DNA of 64,000 bases from Sphingomonas lacunae (GCF_012979535.1 NZ_CP053015.1:248001-312000); one strand, 5' to 3'; shown: positions 19,581 to 29,350, numbered from the stretch's first letter. The notes: generated by a model not told the origin, from the sequence alone. Translations and numbers: made by a program.

Positions 19581-20627
19581 TCAGGCCGCCATGGTGAAAG
19601 GTTCGAGTCCCGCCAGACGCGTGCGCACCTCAGGCGTCGGGATCGCGCGGCCCGGCAGGCCTGCCACTGCCCGCGCCATCGCGGCGATATGCGCCGGGGT
19701 GGAGCCGCAACAGCCGCCGAGCACATTGACCTGCCCGGCATCGGCCCATTCCTTGACCAGCGCCGCCGTTTCCTCGGGCAGTTCATCATAGGCGCCCAGT
19801 TCGTTGGGCAGACCGGCGTTGGGATAAACCATGATCAGCGTGTCGCACAGGCCCGCCAGCGTGCGGACATGAGGGCGCAATTGCTGCGCGCCGAACGAGC
19901 AATTGAGACCGATCGTCACCGGCTTGGCATGGCGGACGGCGTGCCAGAACGCCTCAACCGTATGGCCTGACAGGTTGCGGCCCGACAGGTCGGTCAGCGT
20001 CATCGACAGCATGATCGGCACCTCGCGGCCAATCTCGGCCTCCAGTTGCTTGACCGCCATGATGCCGGCCTTGGCATTGAGCGTGTCGAACACCGTCTCG
20101 ATCAGTATGAAATCGGCTCCGCCCTCGACCAGCGCCGCCGCCTGTTCCTTGTAGACGTCGACCAGATGGTCCCACTCGATCTCGCGATAGCCCGGATCAT
20201 TGACGTCGGGGGACAGCGAAAGCGTCTTGTTGGTCGGGCCGATGGCACCGGCGACGAAGCGCGGGCGGCCATCCTTTGCCTGATATTCATCCGCCAAGCG
20301 CCGGGCGAGCTTGGCGCTCTCGACATTGATCTCCCGCACAAGATGCTCGGCACCATAATCGGCCTGGCTGATGCGGTTGGCCGAGAAGGTGTTGGTCTCG
20401 GCGATGTCCGCCCCGGCTTCCAAATAGGCGCGGTGGATCGCCTCGGGCACGTGCGGCGCGGTCAGTGCGAGAATGTCATTGTTGCCTTTCTGATCCTTGG
20501 CGAGACCGAGCGTGCCGGCATAGTCCGCCTCGGTCAGCTTCCAGTTCTGGATCTCTGTCCCGAATGCGCCGTCGGTGATCAGGATGCGCTCACGCGCGGC
20601 AGCAAAAAAAGTCTCTCGGGCGCTCAT
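19581..20627 (-). CDS. metH: Methionine synthase, homocysteine-binding part
   Basis: A 348-residue homocysteine S-methyltransferase domain, the N-terminal part of a split MetH. It has the (beta/alpha)8 barrel landmarks: ILITDGAFGTEIQ at the start, ETNTFSANRISQADYG, IGLNCSFGAQQLRPH with the first zinc Cys, and GGCCGSTPAHIAAMA near the C-terminus with the other two zinc Cys. Its start overlaps the metF stop as ATGA. The second part follows after an 111-bp gap filled by a palindromic repeat. A stand-alone MetH-like enzyme using S-methylmethionine is less likely given the neighbour. Confidence 0.93.
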   Translation of the reverse strand: MSARETFFAAARERILITDGAFGTEIQNWKLTEADYAGTLGLAKDQKGNNDILALTAPHVPEAIHRAYLEAGADIAETNTFSANRISQADYGAEHLVREINVESAKLARRLADEYQAKDGRPRFVAGAIGPTNKTLSLSPDVNDPGYREIEWDHLVDVYKEQAAALVEGGADFILIETVFDTLNAKAGIMAVKQLEAEIGREVPIMLSMTLTDLSGRNLSGHTVEAFWHAVRHAKPVTIGLNCSFGAQQLRPHVRTLAGLCDTLIMVYPNAGLPNELGAYDELPEETAALVKEWADAGQVNVLGGCCGSTPAHIAAMARAVAGLPGRAIPTPEVRTRLAGLEPFTMAA

Positions 20628-21565
20628 GCTGCAATGTCCTCAGGCTTGGCCACCGTCGGCCGCAGGCCCAGCATGTGGCAAATGGCATAGGCGAGTTCCG
20701 CCCGGTTCAATGTGTAGAAGTGGAAATTGCGCACGCCGCCGGCATAAAGGCGTCGACACAGTTCGGCGGCCACCGTCGCTGCGACCAATTGGCGAGCGGC
20801 AGGCAGGTCGTCGAGCCCGTCGAACAGGCGGGCGAGCCATGCCGGCACATCGGTTCCGCACATCACAGACATGCGCTGAATCGCCGCAAAATTGCTGACC
20901 GGCATGATCCCAGGCACGATCTCTGCATCTATTCCCGCCGCCGCTGCCGCGTCACGGAAACGGAAGAAGGTGTCGGGTTCATGAAAGAATTGCGTGATTG
21001 CGCGGCTCGCCCCTGCGTCGAGTTTGCGCTTGAGATTGTCGAGGTCGGACTGGGGGCTCAGCGCTTCGGGATGGGTTTCAGGATAGGCTGCAGCGGAAAT
21101 CTCGAACGGCGCAATCTGCCTGAGACCGCCGATAAGGTCAGCCGCGGAGGCATAGCCTTCAGGATGCGGCTGGAATTTAGATCCTGCCGTCGGCGGGTCG
21201 CCGCGCAGCGCGACGATGTGACGCACGCCAGCATCCCAATAGGCCTGAGCCACTTCGGCAATCTCGGCCCTCGACGCGTCGACACAGGTCAGGTGCGCTG
21301 CTGCCGGAATTCCGGTTTCGCTCGCAATGCGCGCGACCGTCGCATGGGTGCGCTCGCGCGTCGTGCCACCGGCACCATAAGTGACCGAGACAAAGCGCGG
21401 TCCCAGCGGGCTCAGCGTCTTGATCGACTCCCACAGCGTCTCGTTCATCTTTTCCGTTTTGGGCGGGAAAAATTCAAAGCTGACGCCAATATCGCCAGAC
21501 AAGTCGGCAAACATGGGAGAGGCCGCCGCTCGACGGGCTTCGGACGGGGAATTGGCGGTCGTCAT
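20624..21565 (-). CDS. metF: 5,10-methylenetetrahydrofolate reductase
   Basis: MetF reduces methylenetetrahydrofolate to 5-methyltetrahydrofolate using FAD and NAD(P)H, giving the methyl donor for MetH. About 313 residues from the ATG at 21565, which overlaps the regulator stop as ATGA. Motifs: SFEFFPPKTEKMNETLW at the barrel start with the catalytic Glu, VSVTYGAGGTTRERT, HLTCVDASRAE, ALRGDPPT, and GIMPVSNFAAIQRM. The frame is open to 21634, but the upstream extension is not MetF-like and only overlaps the regulator. Regulation is expected from the promoter in front of the upstream ArsR-type gene. Confidence 0.95.
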   Translation of the reverse strand: MTTANSPSEARRAAASPMFADLSGDIGVSFEFFPPKTEKMNETLWESIKTLSPLGPRFVSVTYGAGGTTRERTHATVARIASETGIPAAAHLTCVDASRAEIAEVAQAYWDAGVRHIVALRGDPPTAGSKFQPHPEGYASAADLIGGLRQIAPFEISAAAYPETHPEALSPQSDLDNLKRKLDAGASRAITQFFHEPDTFFRFRDAAAAAGIDAEIVPGIMPVSNFAAIQRMSVMCGTDVPAWLARLFDGLDDLPAARQLVAATVAAELCRRLYAGGVRNFHFYTLNRAELAYAICHMLGLRPTVAKPEDIAA

Positions 21566-22605
21566 GCCGCTACCTTTCTGTTCTGTTTGTCCAGCGGGTC
21601 GCGGACCTGATCGCTGCGACGGCGTCCCAGCCAAAGCTTGACCGTCAGTTCACCACCAGAGAGGGCCTCAGTGGTTTCAAGAATAAGACCTGAGGCGGCA
21701 AACCACCCGCGAATTTGGCCATCGGAAAAGCCGAGACGGACATGGGCAGCATCCCGCCTCAACTCCTCGCGGTCATGCGGCGCGAAATCGGCGATCAACA
21801 AATGGCCGCTGCCGCGCAGGACCCGCGCCGCTTCGGCAATCGCCAGATCGGGCATCGAAGCATAGTGCAGCACCTGATGCATGATGATCGAATCCACACT
21901 GGCATCGGCGAGCGGCAACGCCATGAAATCACCCTGCACCAGCTCCACCGGCAAACTTTGCGCGGCCAGATTGGTCCGAGCGATGCGCAACATTTCCGGG
22001 CTGCGATCAATCGCGGTCACCTTGCTGGCTGCGGGGCCCAATATCCCTGCCATGCGTCCGGTGCCTGTCCCGACATCCACCATGTGCCCCAGACGACGAT
22101 TCCGCATCAGCGTGAGAATGGCGCGCTCCACCTCCTCCTCGGCCACATGCAATGAACGGATGGCATCCCATTCATTGGCATGGGCAGCAAAATAGCGCGC
22201 GGCAGCCGCCTCCCTTTCTGCCTGCACTGCGGCGAGCCGGTTCCTGTCCTGCTCGGCGATGCGCCGTTCGGCCGGTGCCAGTGGAAGCTGCCCTGCGAAA
22301 CTCAGCAGGGCGGCAACCTGCGGATTGCGCGCCAGCCGCACAAAGACCCAACTGCCCTCGCGACAGCGCTCGACCAATCCAGCCTCTTCCAGGATCCTCA
22401 CATGGCGGGATACGCGCGGCTGGCTCTGATCGAGCAGCTGCGCAATTTCTCCCACAGCCAGTTCGTAATGGCGTAACAGCGCAATGATTCGAAGCCTTGA
22501 TGCGTCGCTGAGCGCGGCAAACAGGCCAAGCACCGAGTGCACAGGCGAATCCATGCCCTTCGATGGGGCGGGCCTGGACCCTGAACGGGATGACGCATTG
22601 CTCAT
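21562..22605 (-). CDS. ArsR-family regulator fused to a methyltransferase domain, SahR-like
   Basis: A two-domain protein of about 347 residues. The N-terminal third is an ArsR winged helix (ALSDASRLRIIALLRHYELAVGEIAQLLDQSQPRVSRHVRILEEAGLV). After a helical linker the C-terminal part is a class I SAM-dependent methyltransferase fold with DVGTGTGRMAGIL, AIDRSPEMLRIAR and the VDSIIMHQVLHY strand. As first gene of the metF-metH operon, it fits the SahR type of methionine-cycle repressor that responds to S-adenosylhomocysteine. That ligand is inference. The ATG at 22605 is used; a TTG at 22641 would lie upstream of the promoter core, and an ATG at 22554 is a later alternative. A perfect palindrome covers its promoter. 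Confidence 0.85.
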   Translation of the reverse strand: MSNASSRSGSRPAPSKGMDSPVHSVLGLFAALSDASRLRIIALLRHYELAVGEIAQLLDQSQPRVSRHVRILEEAGLVERCREGSWVFVRLARNPQVAALLSFAGQLPLAPAERRIAEQDRNRLAAVQAEREAAAARYFAAHANEWDAIRSLHVAEEEVERAILTLMRNRRLGHMVDVGTGTGRMAGILGPAASKVTAIDRSPEMLRIARTNLAAQSLPVELVQGDFMALPLADASVDSIIMHQVLHYASMPDLAIAEAARVLRGSGHLLIADFAPHDREELRRDAAHVRLGFSDGQIRGWFAASGLILETTEALSGGELTVKLWLGRRRSDQVRDPLDKQNRKVAA

Positions 22606-22612
22606 TGGCAAA

Positions 22613-22641
22613 GATATAAACTTTTCTTTATATCCCGTCAA
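22613..22641 (-). promoter_or_regulatory. Promoter and palindromic operator of the metF-metH operon
   Basis: On the minus strand TTGACG (22641-22636) is followed after exactly 17 nt by TATATC (22618-22613), a good sigma-70 promoter. A perfect 8-bp inverted repeat GATATAAA-N6-TTTATATC (22613-22634) covers the spacer and the -10 box. A repressor bound there would exclude RNA polymerase. The likely transcription start would be within a few bases of the ATG at 22605, leaving almost no leader. Confidence 0.75.
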
Positions 22642-22858
22642 TCGCTGGGCAGGCTTTGAAATCCACCGAAAATCCGCCTGTTTTGGTCAGTTCAGCCACA
22701 GCAGAGCGGTTTTCTCTACAAAATTGCTACGGATTATGTGCGAAAGGCATTGCGCCCGGCCAATCGACCTTTTAGATCATGTGGCGTTGGCCGGGAAGCG
22801 GCGCGTTCAGCGTGCGCTCTGACCAGCCAAGGATTTGCTCTTAGAGGGGTGTTCCCAC

Positions 22859-23110
22859 ATGAAGAAGATTGCTCTGTCGCTCGTTCTGGTTTCTGGCCTG
22901 GCCCTGGCTGCTTGCTCGAAGCCGGCTGAAGAAGCTGCTCCGGAAGCTGCTACCGAAGAAATGGCTCCGGCTGCTGACGCTGCTGCCACCGACGCTGCTG
23001 CTCCGGCCGCTGACGCCGCTGCCACCGACGCCGCTGCCGCTCCGGCCGCTGACGCCGCTGCTGCTCCGGCTGCTGACGCCGCTGCCGCTCCGGCCGAAGA
23101 AGCCAAGTAA
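22859..23110 (+). CDS. Small Ala/Pro-rich repeat lipoprotein
   Basis: An 83-residue predicted lipoprotein. The signal peptide ends in the lipobox LAAC (MKKIALSLVLVSGLALAAC), and the mature part is almost only Ala, Pro, Asp, Glu and Thr. It is built from degenerate repeats such as PAADAAATDAA and APAADAAA. No fold or enzyme motif is visible; the chain is likely disordered and negatively charged. A GAGGGG box lies about 9 nt before the ATG, and a G+C-rich terminator follows the stop. The first of three small lipoproteins in a row. Confidence 0.8.
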   Translation: MKKIALSLVLVSGLALAACSKPAEEAAPEAATEEMAPAADAAATDAAAPAADAAATDAAAAPAADAAAAPAADAAAAPAEEAK

Positions 23111-23137
23111 GCTTCTTTCGCGTCAAGCGATTTAGGC

Positions 23138-23172
23138 AAGGTCGTCACCCGCGAGGGTGGCGGCCTTTCCTT
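23138..23172 (+). terminator. Intrinsic terminator after the first small lipoprotein
   Basis: The stem AAGGTCGTCACCC pairs with GGGTGGCGGCCTT around a GCGA tetraloop (23138-23167, with G-U pairs) and is followed by T-rich sequence (TTTCCTTTT). It lies 28 bp behind the lipoprotein stop at 23110. Confidence 0.8.
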
Positions 23173-23202
23173 TTGGCTGAAGCAGGAGCATGATCCCACC
23201 GC

Positions 23203-23445
23203 ATGATGCCACCATATCGCTTTTTGCTAGCCGGCGCCCTGGTACTGGCACTTTCAGCCTGCGGCCGGGCTGACGAGGATCCGGCATCCGGAGGCCTGAC
23301 GGTGGGCGAGTCGGAACGACTGGAAGAGGCCGCCGAGCGACTCGACCAGCGAGAACCATCCCCGGCTCGTGATGATTCGGTGGCATTCGAGCGCGAAATT
23401 CGTCACCGTCTCGAAACAGAGAATGCTGCAATCTCCGAACGATGA
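23203..23445 (+). CDS. Small lipoprotein, function unknown
   Basis: An 80-residue predicted lipoprotein with signal peptide and lipobox ALSAC (FLLAGALVLALSAC). The mature part is short, highly charged and probably helical (SERLEEAAERLDQRE, FEREIRHRLETENAAISER), with heptad-like spacing that could form a coiled coil. No known family recognised. It follows the terminator of the Ala-rich lipoprotein, so it has its own promoter. The next lipoprotein begins 137 bp downstream. Confidence 0.7.
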   Translation: MMPPYRFLLAGALVLALSACGRADEDPASGGLTVGESERLEEAAERLDQREPSPARDDSVAFEREIRHRLETENAAISER

Positions 23446-23581
23446 AGGCTACAGCAACCCTGTTCCTTCACCAGGTCTTGCGTCCTACACAGTCGATGCT
23501 AAGTATCCCGACCGAAGTAGCATTGGGCTCGGCACTTTTGCTCTGCCTGTACTACTCCAAGTTCCTTTCGGGAGAATAACC

Positions 23582-23890
23582 ATGAAGTCGACTCTGACCC
23601 TGACTGTCGCTGCTGCTGCCCTGGCTCTTTCGGCCTGCTCGGAACAGGCACAGGATGCTGCCGAAGCCACGACCGAAGCTGTTGCTGAAGACACCGCTGC
23701 TGCTGCTGACGCCGCCGTTGATTCGGCTGCCGGCGCTGCTGACGCCACTGCCGCTGCCGCCACTGACGCTGCTGCCACCGCTGGCGACGCCGCCGCTGCC
23801 GCTGGCACCGAAGTGAAGAACGCTGCCGGTGACGCCGTTACCGCCGCTGGTGAAGCCGCCACCAAGGCTGGCGAAGAAATGAAGAAGTAA
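23582..23890 (+). CDS. Small Ala-rich lipoprotein with helical repeats
   Basis: A 102-residue predicted lipoprotein (MKSTLTLTVAAAALALSAC, lipobox LSAC). The mature region is Ala-rich with regular Asp, Glu, Thr and Gly (DAAVDSAAGAADATAAAATDAA) and ends with lysines (AGEEMKK). The pattern suggests an amphipathic or LEA-like helix. A GGGAGA box precedes the ATG; the frame is open upstream to 23369 but that part is not signal-like. A strong terminator follows. Composition resembles the lipoprotein at 22859-23110, so the two may be related or serve similar envelope roles. Confidence 0.78.
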   Translation: MKSTLTLTVAAAALALSACSEQAQDAAEATTEAVAEDTAAAADAAVDSAAGAADATAAAATDAAATAGDAAAAAGTEVKNAAGDAVTAAGEAATKAGEEMKK

Positions 23891-23923
23891 GCCAATTGCT
23901 TCTTTCCCGGCTTCGCGCCGGAG

Positions 23924-23960
23924 AAAAGGGGGGCGTGCCGCGAGGTGCGCTCCCCTTTTT
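23924..23960 (+). terminator. Strong intrinsic terminator after the third lipoprotein
   Basis: A long hairpin in which AAAAGGGGGGCG pairs with CGCTCCCCTTTT through a GC-rich stem around GCGA, ending in a run of five T. An extra small hairpin (CCGGC-TTCGC-GCCGG, about 23907-23921) precedes it. It lies 34 bp behind the stop at 23890. Confidence 0.85.
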
Positions 23961-24128
23961 CATTGCCAGCAAGGCGCCATTGCCCGCTGGCATCGGCCGG
24001 TTTGATGGCATAGGAACGGTAGGGTCCGGTGCAGACAGGGGAAATGGGGTCTCCTGGCGCCAGGGTCAAAAGCGAGAGTCAGAAACTCGCCGACAGGCTG
24101 AACGCTACGCAGGAGGAAGGAGTACCCC

Positions 24129-24815
24129 ATGTCAGACAAACTCCGCACCATCGTGTTCCCCCTGTTCGACGGGATAACCCAACTCGATTTCACTGGCCCG
24201 GCCCAGTTCCTCAGCCGCATGCCGGGTGCCCGGATTATAACCGCCGCCCGTGACCTCCGGCCCATCGTCACTGACAGCGGCTTTGCCATAGTGCCCGGCA
24301 CCAGCTTTGCCGATTGCCCACCCGCCGACATCATCTGCGTCCCCGGTGGTCATGGCGTCGCCGATGCGCTGGGTTGTAGCGAAACCATCGACTTCATCGC
24401 CAGCCAGACGGGGCAGGCGCAATGGCTTACAAGCGTGTGCACCGGTGCCTTTCTCCTTGGCGCCGCAGGTTGCCTGAAGGGCCGTCGGGCCACCACCCAC
24501 TGGGGCTATACCCATTTGCTGCCAATGGTTGGCGCGGTCGCCACCGAAGGAAGGGTGGTGGAGGATGGCCCGGTCATCACGGCCGGCGGCGTAACCGCCG
24601 GCATTGATTTTGCGCTTACCCTGACAACCCGCCTGCATGGACAGGCCGTTGCGGAATCAATCCAGCTGGCGCTCGAATATGATCCGGCCCCGCCATTGCG
24701 CAGCGGTCACCCTTCGCGCGCGCCCGAACCGGTGCTTTCGGTCTTGAAGGCTCTTGTCTATGACGCCGCAGCCGATCGTATGCGCGCAGCCATCGCCGCC
24801 GGGGTGCAGGTCTAG
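24129..24815 (+). CDS. DJ-1/PfpI-family protein, isonitrile hydratase-like
   Basis: A 228-residue DJ-1/PfpI (class I glutamine amidotransferase-like) protein. The nucleophile elbow is SVCTGAFLLGAAG with Cys104, and an acidic residue lies in FDGITQLDFTGP near residue 20. RATTHWGYTHLL and TAGGVTAGIDFAL are typical of the isonitrile hydratase (InhA) and AraC-amidotransferase branch. The length equals known isonitrile hydratases, but the name covers many untested relatives. There is no C-terminal HTH, so it is not one of the AraC fusions. An AGGAAGGAG box precedes the ATG. Convergent with the rhomboid gene. Confidence 0.88.
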   Translation: MSDKLRTIVFPLFDGITQLDFTGPAQFLSRMPGARIITAARDLRPIVTDSGFAIVPGTSFADCPPADIICVPGGHGVADALGCSETIDFIASQTGQAQWLTSVCTGAFLLGAAGCLKGRRATTHWGYTHLLPMVGAVATEGRVVEDGPVITAGGVTAGIDFALTLTTRLHGQAVAESIQLALEYDPAPPLRSGHPSRAPEPVLSVLKALVYDAAADRMRAAIAAGVQV

Positions 24816-24838
24816 CCCCGGAATTTGGGGCCACCAGC

Positions 24839-25414
24839 TCACCCGCCAACCCGCGGCATGGTGCGATGCAAGGCCCAGGCCGCCGCAACCCCGGCCAAAG
24901 CCCCGAAGATATGGCCTTCAAAGGATATACCGGCGCCGGCTGGAAGAAGGCCCCAAGCCAGACCGCCGTACAGCAGGACAACGGCCACCGCGATAAGCAC
25001 ATTGCCATAGCTGCGGTGGAACCATGCTCGAACGATGGTCAGGCTCCACAGTCCAAAGATCCAGCCGCTCGCGCCGATATGCACGCCGTCGCGGCCAAAC
25101 AGCCAAAGCAGCAGCCCTGACAGGATGATGATGATCAGCGAGGCACGAATGAAATAGGCGACACCTTCGAGAAGGCAAAGGCCAGTGAGTGCGGCCAGCA
25201 TGACGAGATTGTTGCCGAGATGACCCAGTCCGCCATGGATCCATGGCGTGGTCGCAATGGCATAAAGACTGGCCGGGTCACGCGGCCGTATGCCCAGCGA
25301 CGACAGCCCACCACCCGAGAACATGTTGAGCAGGTGCACCAGCACCATGACACCACACAAACCGGCGAGCACCTTCAGCCGTGGACGCAGGTCTCGGCTG
25401 CTCCTTCCAGCCAT
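24839..25414 (-). CDS. Rhomboid-family intramembrane serine protease
   Basis: A 191-residue rhomboid protease that cuts substrates inside the membrane. The catalytic Ser116 is in GASGWIFGLW and the catalytic His168 in FEGHIFGALAG. HGGLGHLGNNLVML is the conserved His-Asn loop of the second transmembrane segment. About six hydrophobic helices are visible. The ATG at 25414 is chosen because a GGGAGG box lies about 10 nt upstream; the frame is open to 25570, but that stretch crosses the groEL terminator. It follows groEL on the same strand but is separated from it by that terminator. Confidence 0.9.
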   Translation of the reverse strand: MAGRSSRDLRPRLKVLAGLCGVMVLVHLLNMFSGGGLSSLGIRPRDPASLYAIATTPWIHGGLGHLGNNLVMLAALTGLCLLEGVAYFIRASLIIIILSGLLLWLFGRDGVHIGASGWIFGLWSLTIVRAWFHRSYGNVLIAVAVVLLYGGLAWGLLPAGAGISFEGHIFGALAGVAAAWALHRTMPRVGG

Positions 25415-25480
25415 CACAGTTTTGCCTCCCAAAAGGACCGTCACCCTTCCCTTGTTCCATTGACAGGAGGGTAAGCCAAC

Positions 25481-25510
25481 AAAAAAGGCCGGAGGTTTCC
25501 CCCCGGCCTT
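25481..25510 (-). terminator. groEL terminator
   Basis: On the minus strand AAGGCCGG pairs with CCGGCCTT around a ten-base loop and runs into six T. It lies about 35 bp downstream of the groEL stop at 25545 and separates the chaperonin operon from the rhomboid gene. Confidence 0.92.
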
Positions 25511-25544
25511 GTCTGTGGTTGAGCACTTGGCCGAACGGCGGACC

Positions 25545-27203
<1,659 letters not shown>

Positions 27204-27274
27204 CTATCTGGTGGTTGAGAGGCGACGGGATGCCCCGCCGCAAATTCCTGGATCAGTGAATTCCGGAGATGGCT

Positions 27275-27562
27275 TCAGCCAACGATACCGAGAATGTCGC
27301 TTTCCTTCATGATCAGCAGGTCTTCGCCGTTCAGCTTGACCTCGGTGCCCGACCACTTGCCGAACAGGATACGGTCGCCGGCCTTGACGTCGAGCGGAGT
27401 GACCTTGCCGTCTTCGGCCTTGTTGCCCGAACCAACGGCAACCACTTCACCCTCTTGCGGCTTTTCCTTGGCGCTGTCGGGGATGATGATGCCGCCAGCC
27501 GTCTTTTCTTCGGCTTCGACACGGCGAACGAGCACGCGATCGTGCAACGGACGGAAGCTCAT
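27275..27562 (-). CDS. groS: Co-chaperonin GroES (10 kDa)
   Basis: GroES is the seven-membered lid of the GroEL chamber. The 95 residues are standard: [33 protein letters not shown] with the mobile loop around GGIIIPD, and [32 protein letters not shown] at the end. The ATG at 27562 follows an AAGGAAAGGG box; the frame is open upstream to 27622 without family likeness. First gene of the groESL operon, behind a CIRCE operator. Confidence 0.98.
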   Translation of the reverse strand: MSFRPLHDRVLVRRVEAEEKTAGGIIIPDSAKEKPQEGEVVAVGSGNKAEDGKVTPLDVKAGDRILFGKWSGTEVKLNGEDLLIMKESDILGIVG

Positions 27563-27641
27563 GATTTTCCCTTTCCTTGTCGGAACAGAAGGGCCGGCGC
27601 CATCCGCGCCCGGCTCCCCCATTCACTGGACCTGAACATGA

Positions 27642-27668
27642 TTAGCACTCACTGAGTGCGAGTGCCAA
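27642..27668 (-). promoter_or_regulatory. CIRCE operator of groESL
   Basis: TTAGCACTC-N9-GAGTGCCAA matches the CIRCE consensus TTAGCACTC-N9-GAGTGCTAA with a single mismatch. It lies about 80 bp in front of groES. CIRCE is bound by the HrcA repressor, which releases the operon during heat or misfolding stress; hrcA itself is not in the window. Confidence 0.93.
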
Positions 27669-27737
27669 CAGCGCTCCATTTGGCGACGCGCGCCGCAACG
27701 TCAAGGGGTGGACTCGACAAAAATCAGCAGTTGCGGC

Positions 27738-29144
27738 TCAGGCAGGCAACAGACCCAGCCGGGCGCGCATCGACCAACGGCTGAGTAACATGGCCGAAAC
27801 CGCCACCAGCCCTGCCGCGAGGCCAATCCACACTCCGAGACCCTCCAAAGGCGTGAAAAAGCCAAGCCATATCGCACAACCATAGCCAACGACCCAATAT
27901 CCGCTGACCGCCATGATCATCGGCGTGCGCGTATCCTGCAAACCGCGCAGCGCGCCCGCGCCCACAGCCTGAGCACCGTCGAACAGCTGAAAGGCGGCGG
28001 CGACAGCCAGATATTGCACTGCAAGCACGACCAACAGCGCATTGGCAGGGTCACTCGTATCGACATAGATGGACACCAGGGCCCGGGGGAACAGCCAGAT
28101 GGCACATGCCGTCATCGCCATGAAACCGATACCGACGAACAGGGCGGTCCGCCCTGCCCGTGCAATGGCCATGTGATCGCGCGCGCCATAGGCCAAGCCA
28201 ACCCTGATGGTGGCGGCCTGCGCAACGCCAAACGGGACCTGAAAGGCGATGGCCGCTATCTGCAGCGCCACCGTGTGAGCGGCCAGCTGCACCTCACCAA
28301 TGCGGCCCATCAGAAAGGCGGCACCGCTGAACAGGCCCGCTTCAGCAAGGATGGTCAAGCCGATGGGACCGCCAATCCGGAACAGTTCGGAAAGGCGAGT
28401 GCGTTCAATCCGCCACCAGCGGCCAAACAGGTGAAAGCGGCGGAACCGCCTGTCGGTCTGAATGACGGCAACATAGGCAGCCACCATGACGAGATTGGTT
28501 ATGATGCTGGCCACTGCCGACCCGGCCAGACCCATGGTCGGAAAGCCAGCGTTGCCGAATACAAGCAACCAGTTGCCGAGTGCATTGACCAACAGGGCGA
28601 TCAGCGTGATGACCATGGCAATGGTCGCCCTGCCCATCGCAGATACAAATATCCGCAACAATGAAGCGATAAGCCCGGGAATGATGCACCACATCAACAG
28701 GTGCACAAAGCCTCCCGCCTCGGCCGCCAGCCGGGGTGGCTGGCCCGTCGCCAGCATGAACGGCTCTGCAAACAAGCACAGCAGCATCGCAGCAGCCCCC
28801 GCGATGAAAGCGAGCCAGAAACCCATGCGCATCGTTCGCCGCACTTCCCGCACCGCGTGACGGCGCTGGCCAAGTTCCGCCGCCATAACCGGCGCTGCAG
28901 CTCCGACCAGGCCACTGAGGCTCCACGTCAGCAAGCTCACGATCGACACGCCAAGCGAAGCTGCCGCCAAGGGCCCCGCACCCAAACGCGCGACAAAGAT
29001 GACATCGACCGCATAGACCGCCATCTGCAACAGGTTTGCCGCAGCAAGCGGCCCGGCTAGGCGCAGTAAGGCGGGCAGCTCGCGCATGGTCCCATGGGCT
29101 GGGACGGGCCGGGATGGCATCGGGGACAGGCTGGAATCGGACAT
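27738..29144 (-). CDS. MATE-family multidrug/metabolite efflux transporter
   Basis: A MATE-family antiporter of about 468 residues with twelve predicted helices in two bundles. The N-terminal half shows LAGPLAAANLLQMAVYAVDVIFVARLGAGPLAAASLG, the classic MATE opening, and the second half has IGGPIGLTILAEAGLFSGAAFLMGRIGEVQLAAHTVALQIAAI. Such proteins export cationic drugs or metabolites against Na+ or H+. Start taken at the ATG at 29144; the frame reaches 29207 but upstream residues are not helix-like. It diverges from an acyltransferase gene across about 206 bp that contains a striking inverted repeat. Confidence 0.92.
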   Translation of the reverse strand: MSDSSLSPMPSRPVPAHGTMRELPALLRLAGPLAAANLLQMAVYAVDVIFVARLGAGPLAAASLGVSIVSLLTWSLSGLVGAAAPVMAAELGQRRHAVREVRRTMRMGFWLAFIAGAAAMLLCLFAEPFMLATGQPPRLAAEAGGFVHLLMWCIIPGLIASLLRIFVSAMGRATIAMVITLIALLVNALGNWLLVFGNAGFPTMGLAGSAVASIITNLVMVAAYVAVIQTDRRFRRFHLFGRWWRIERTRLSELFRIGGPIGLTILAEAGLFSGAAFLMGRIGEVQLAAHTVALQIAAIAFQVPFGVAQAATIRVGLAYGARDHMAIARAGRTALFVGIGFMAMTACAIWLFPRALVSIYVDTSDPANALLVVLAVQYLAVAAAFQLFDGAQAVGAGALRGLQDTRTPMIMAVSGYWVVGYGCAIWLGFFTPLEGLGVWIGLAAGLVAVSAMLLSRWSMRARLGLLPA

Positions 29145-29203
29145 CGAAAGGCGGACGTTAGCGGCGATCCTGCGGAAAGCCAGCGCCAAGGCGATCCGCG
29201 CCG

Positions 29204-29243
29204 GCAAAATGCAAAGCCGCGCCCCCGCGCCTTTGCATTTTGC
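29204..29243. promoter_or_regulatory. 13-bp perfect inverted repeat in the MATE/acyltransferase divergent region
   Basis: GCAAAATGCAAAG (29204-29216) and CTTTGCATTTTGC (29231-29243) form perfect arms around a 14-bp GC-rich spacer. Placed between divergent genes, 60 bp from the MATE start and 108 bp from the acyltransferase start. It could be a protein operator or, in RNA, a hairpin. No known binding family was recognised. Confidence 0.6.
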
Positions 29244-29350
29244 GGCTGCCAGCTATCGCAGACTGCAATTTCCTGAACCACAGCCCAAAGCTGCACCGCT
29301 GTTTTTGGCGATTTCCCCGGATTGGCCCGCTTCTTGCTGACCTGCTCTGC

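Noticed and set aside
21562..22641. SAM or SAH riboswitch in front of the metF-metH operon
   Set aside because: The promoter core lies directly at the start of the regulator gene, leaving no leader that could hold an aptamer.
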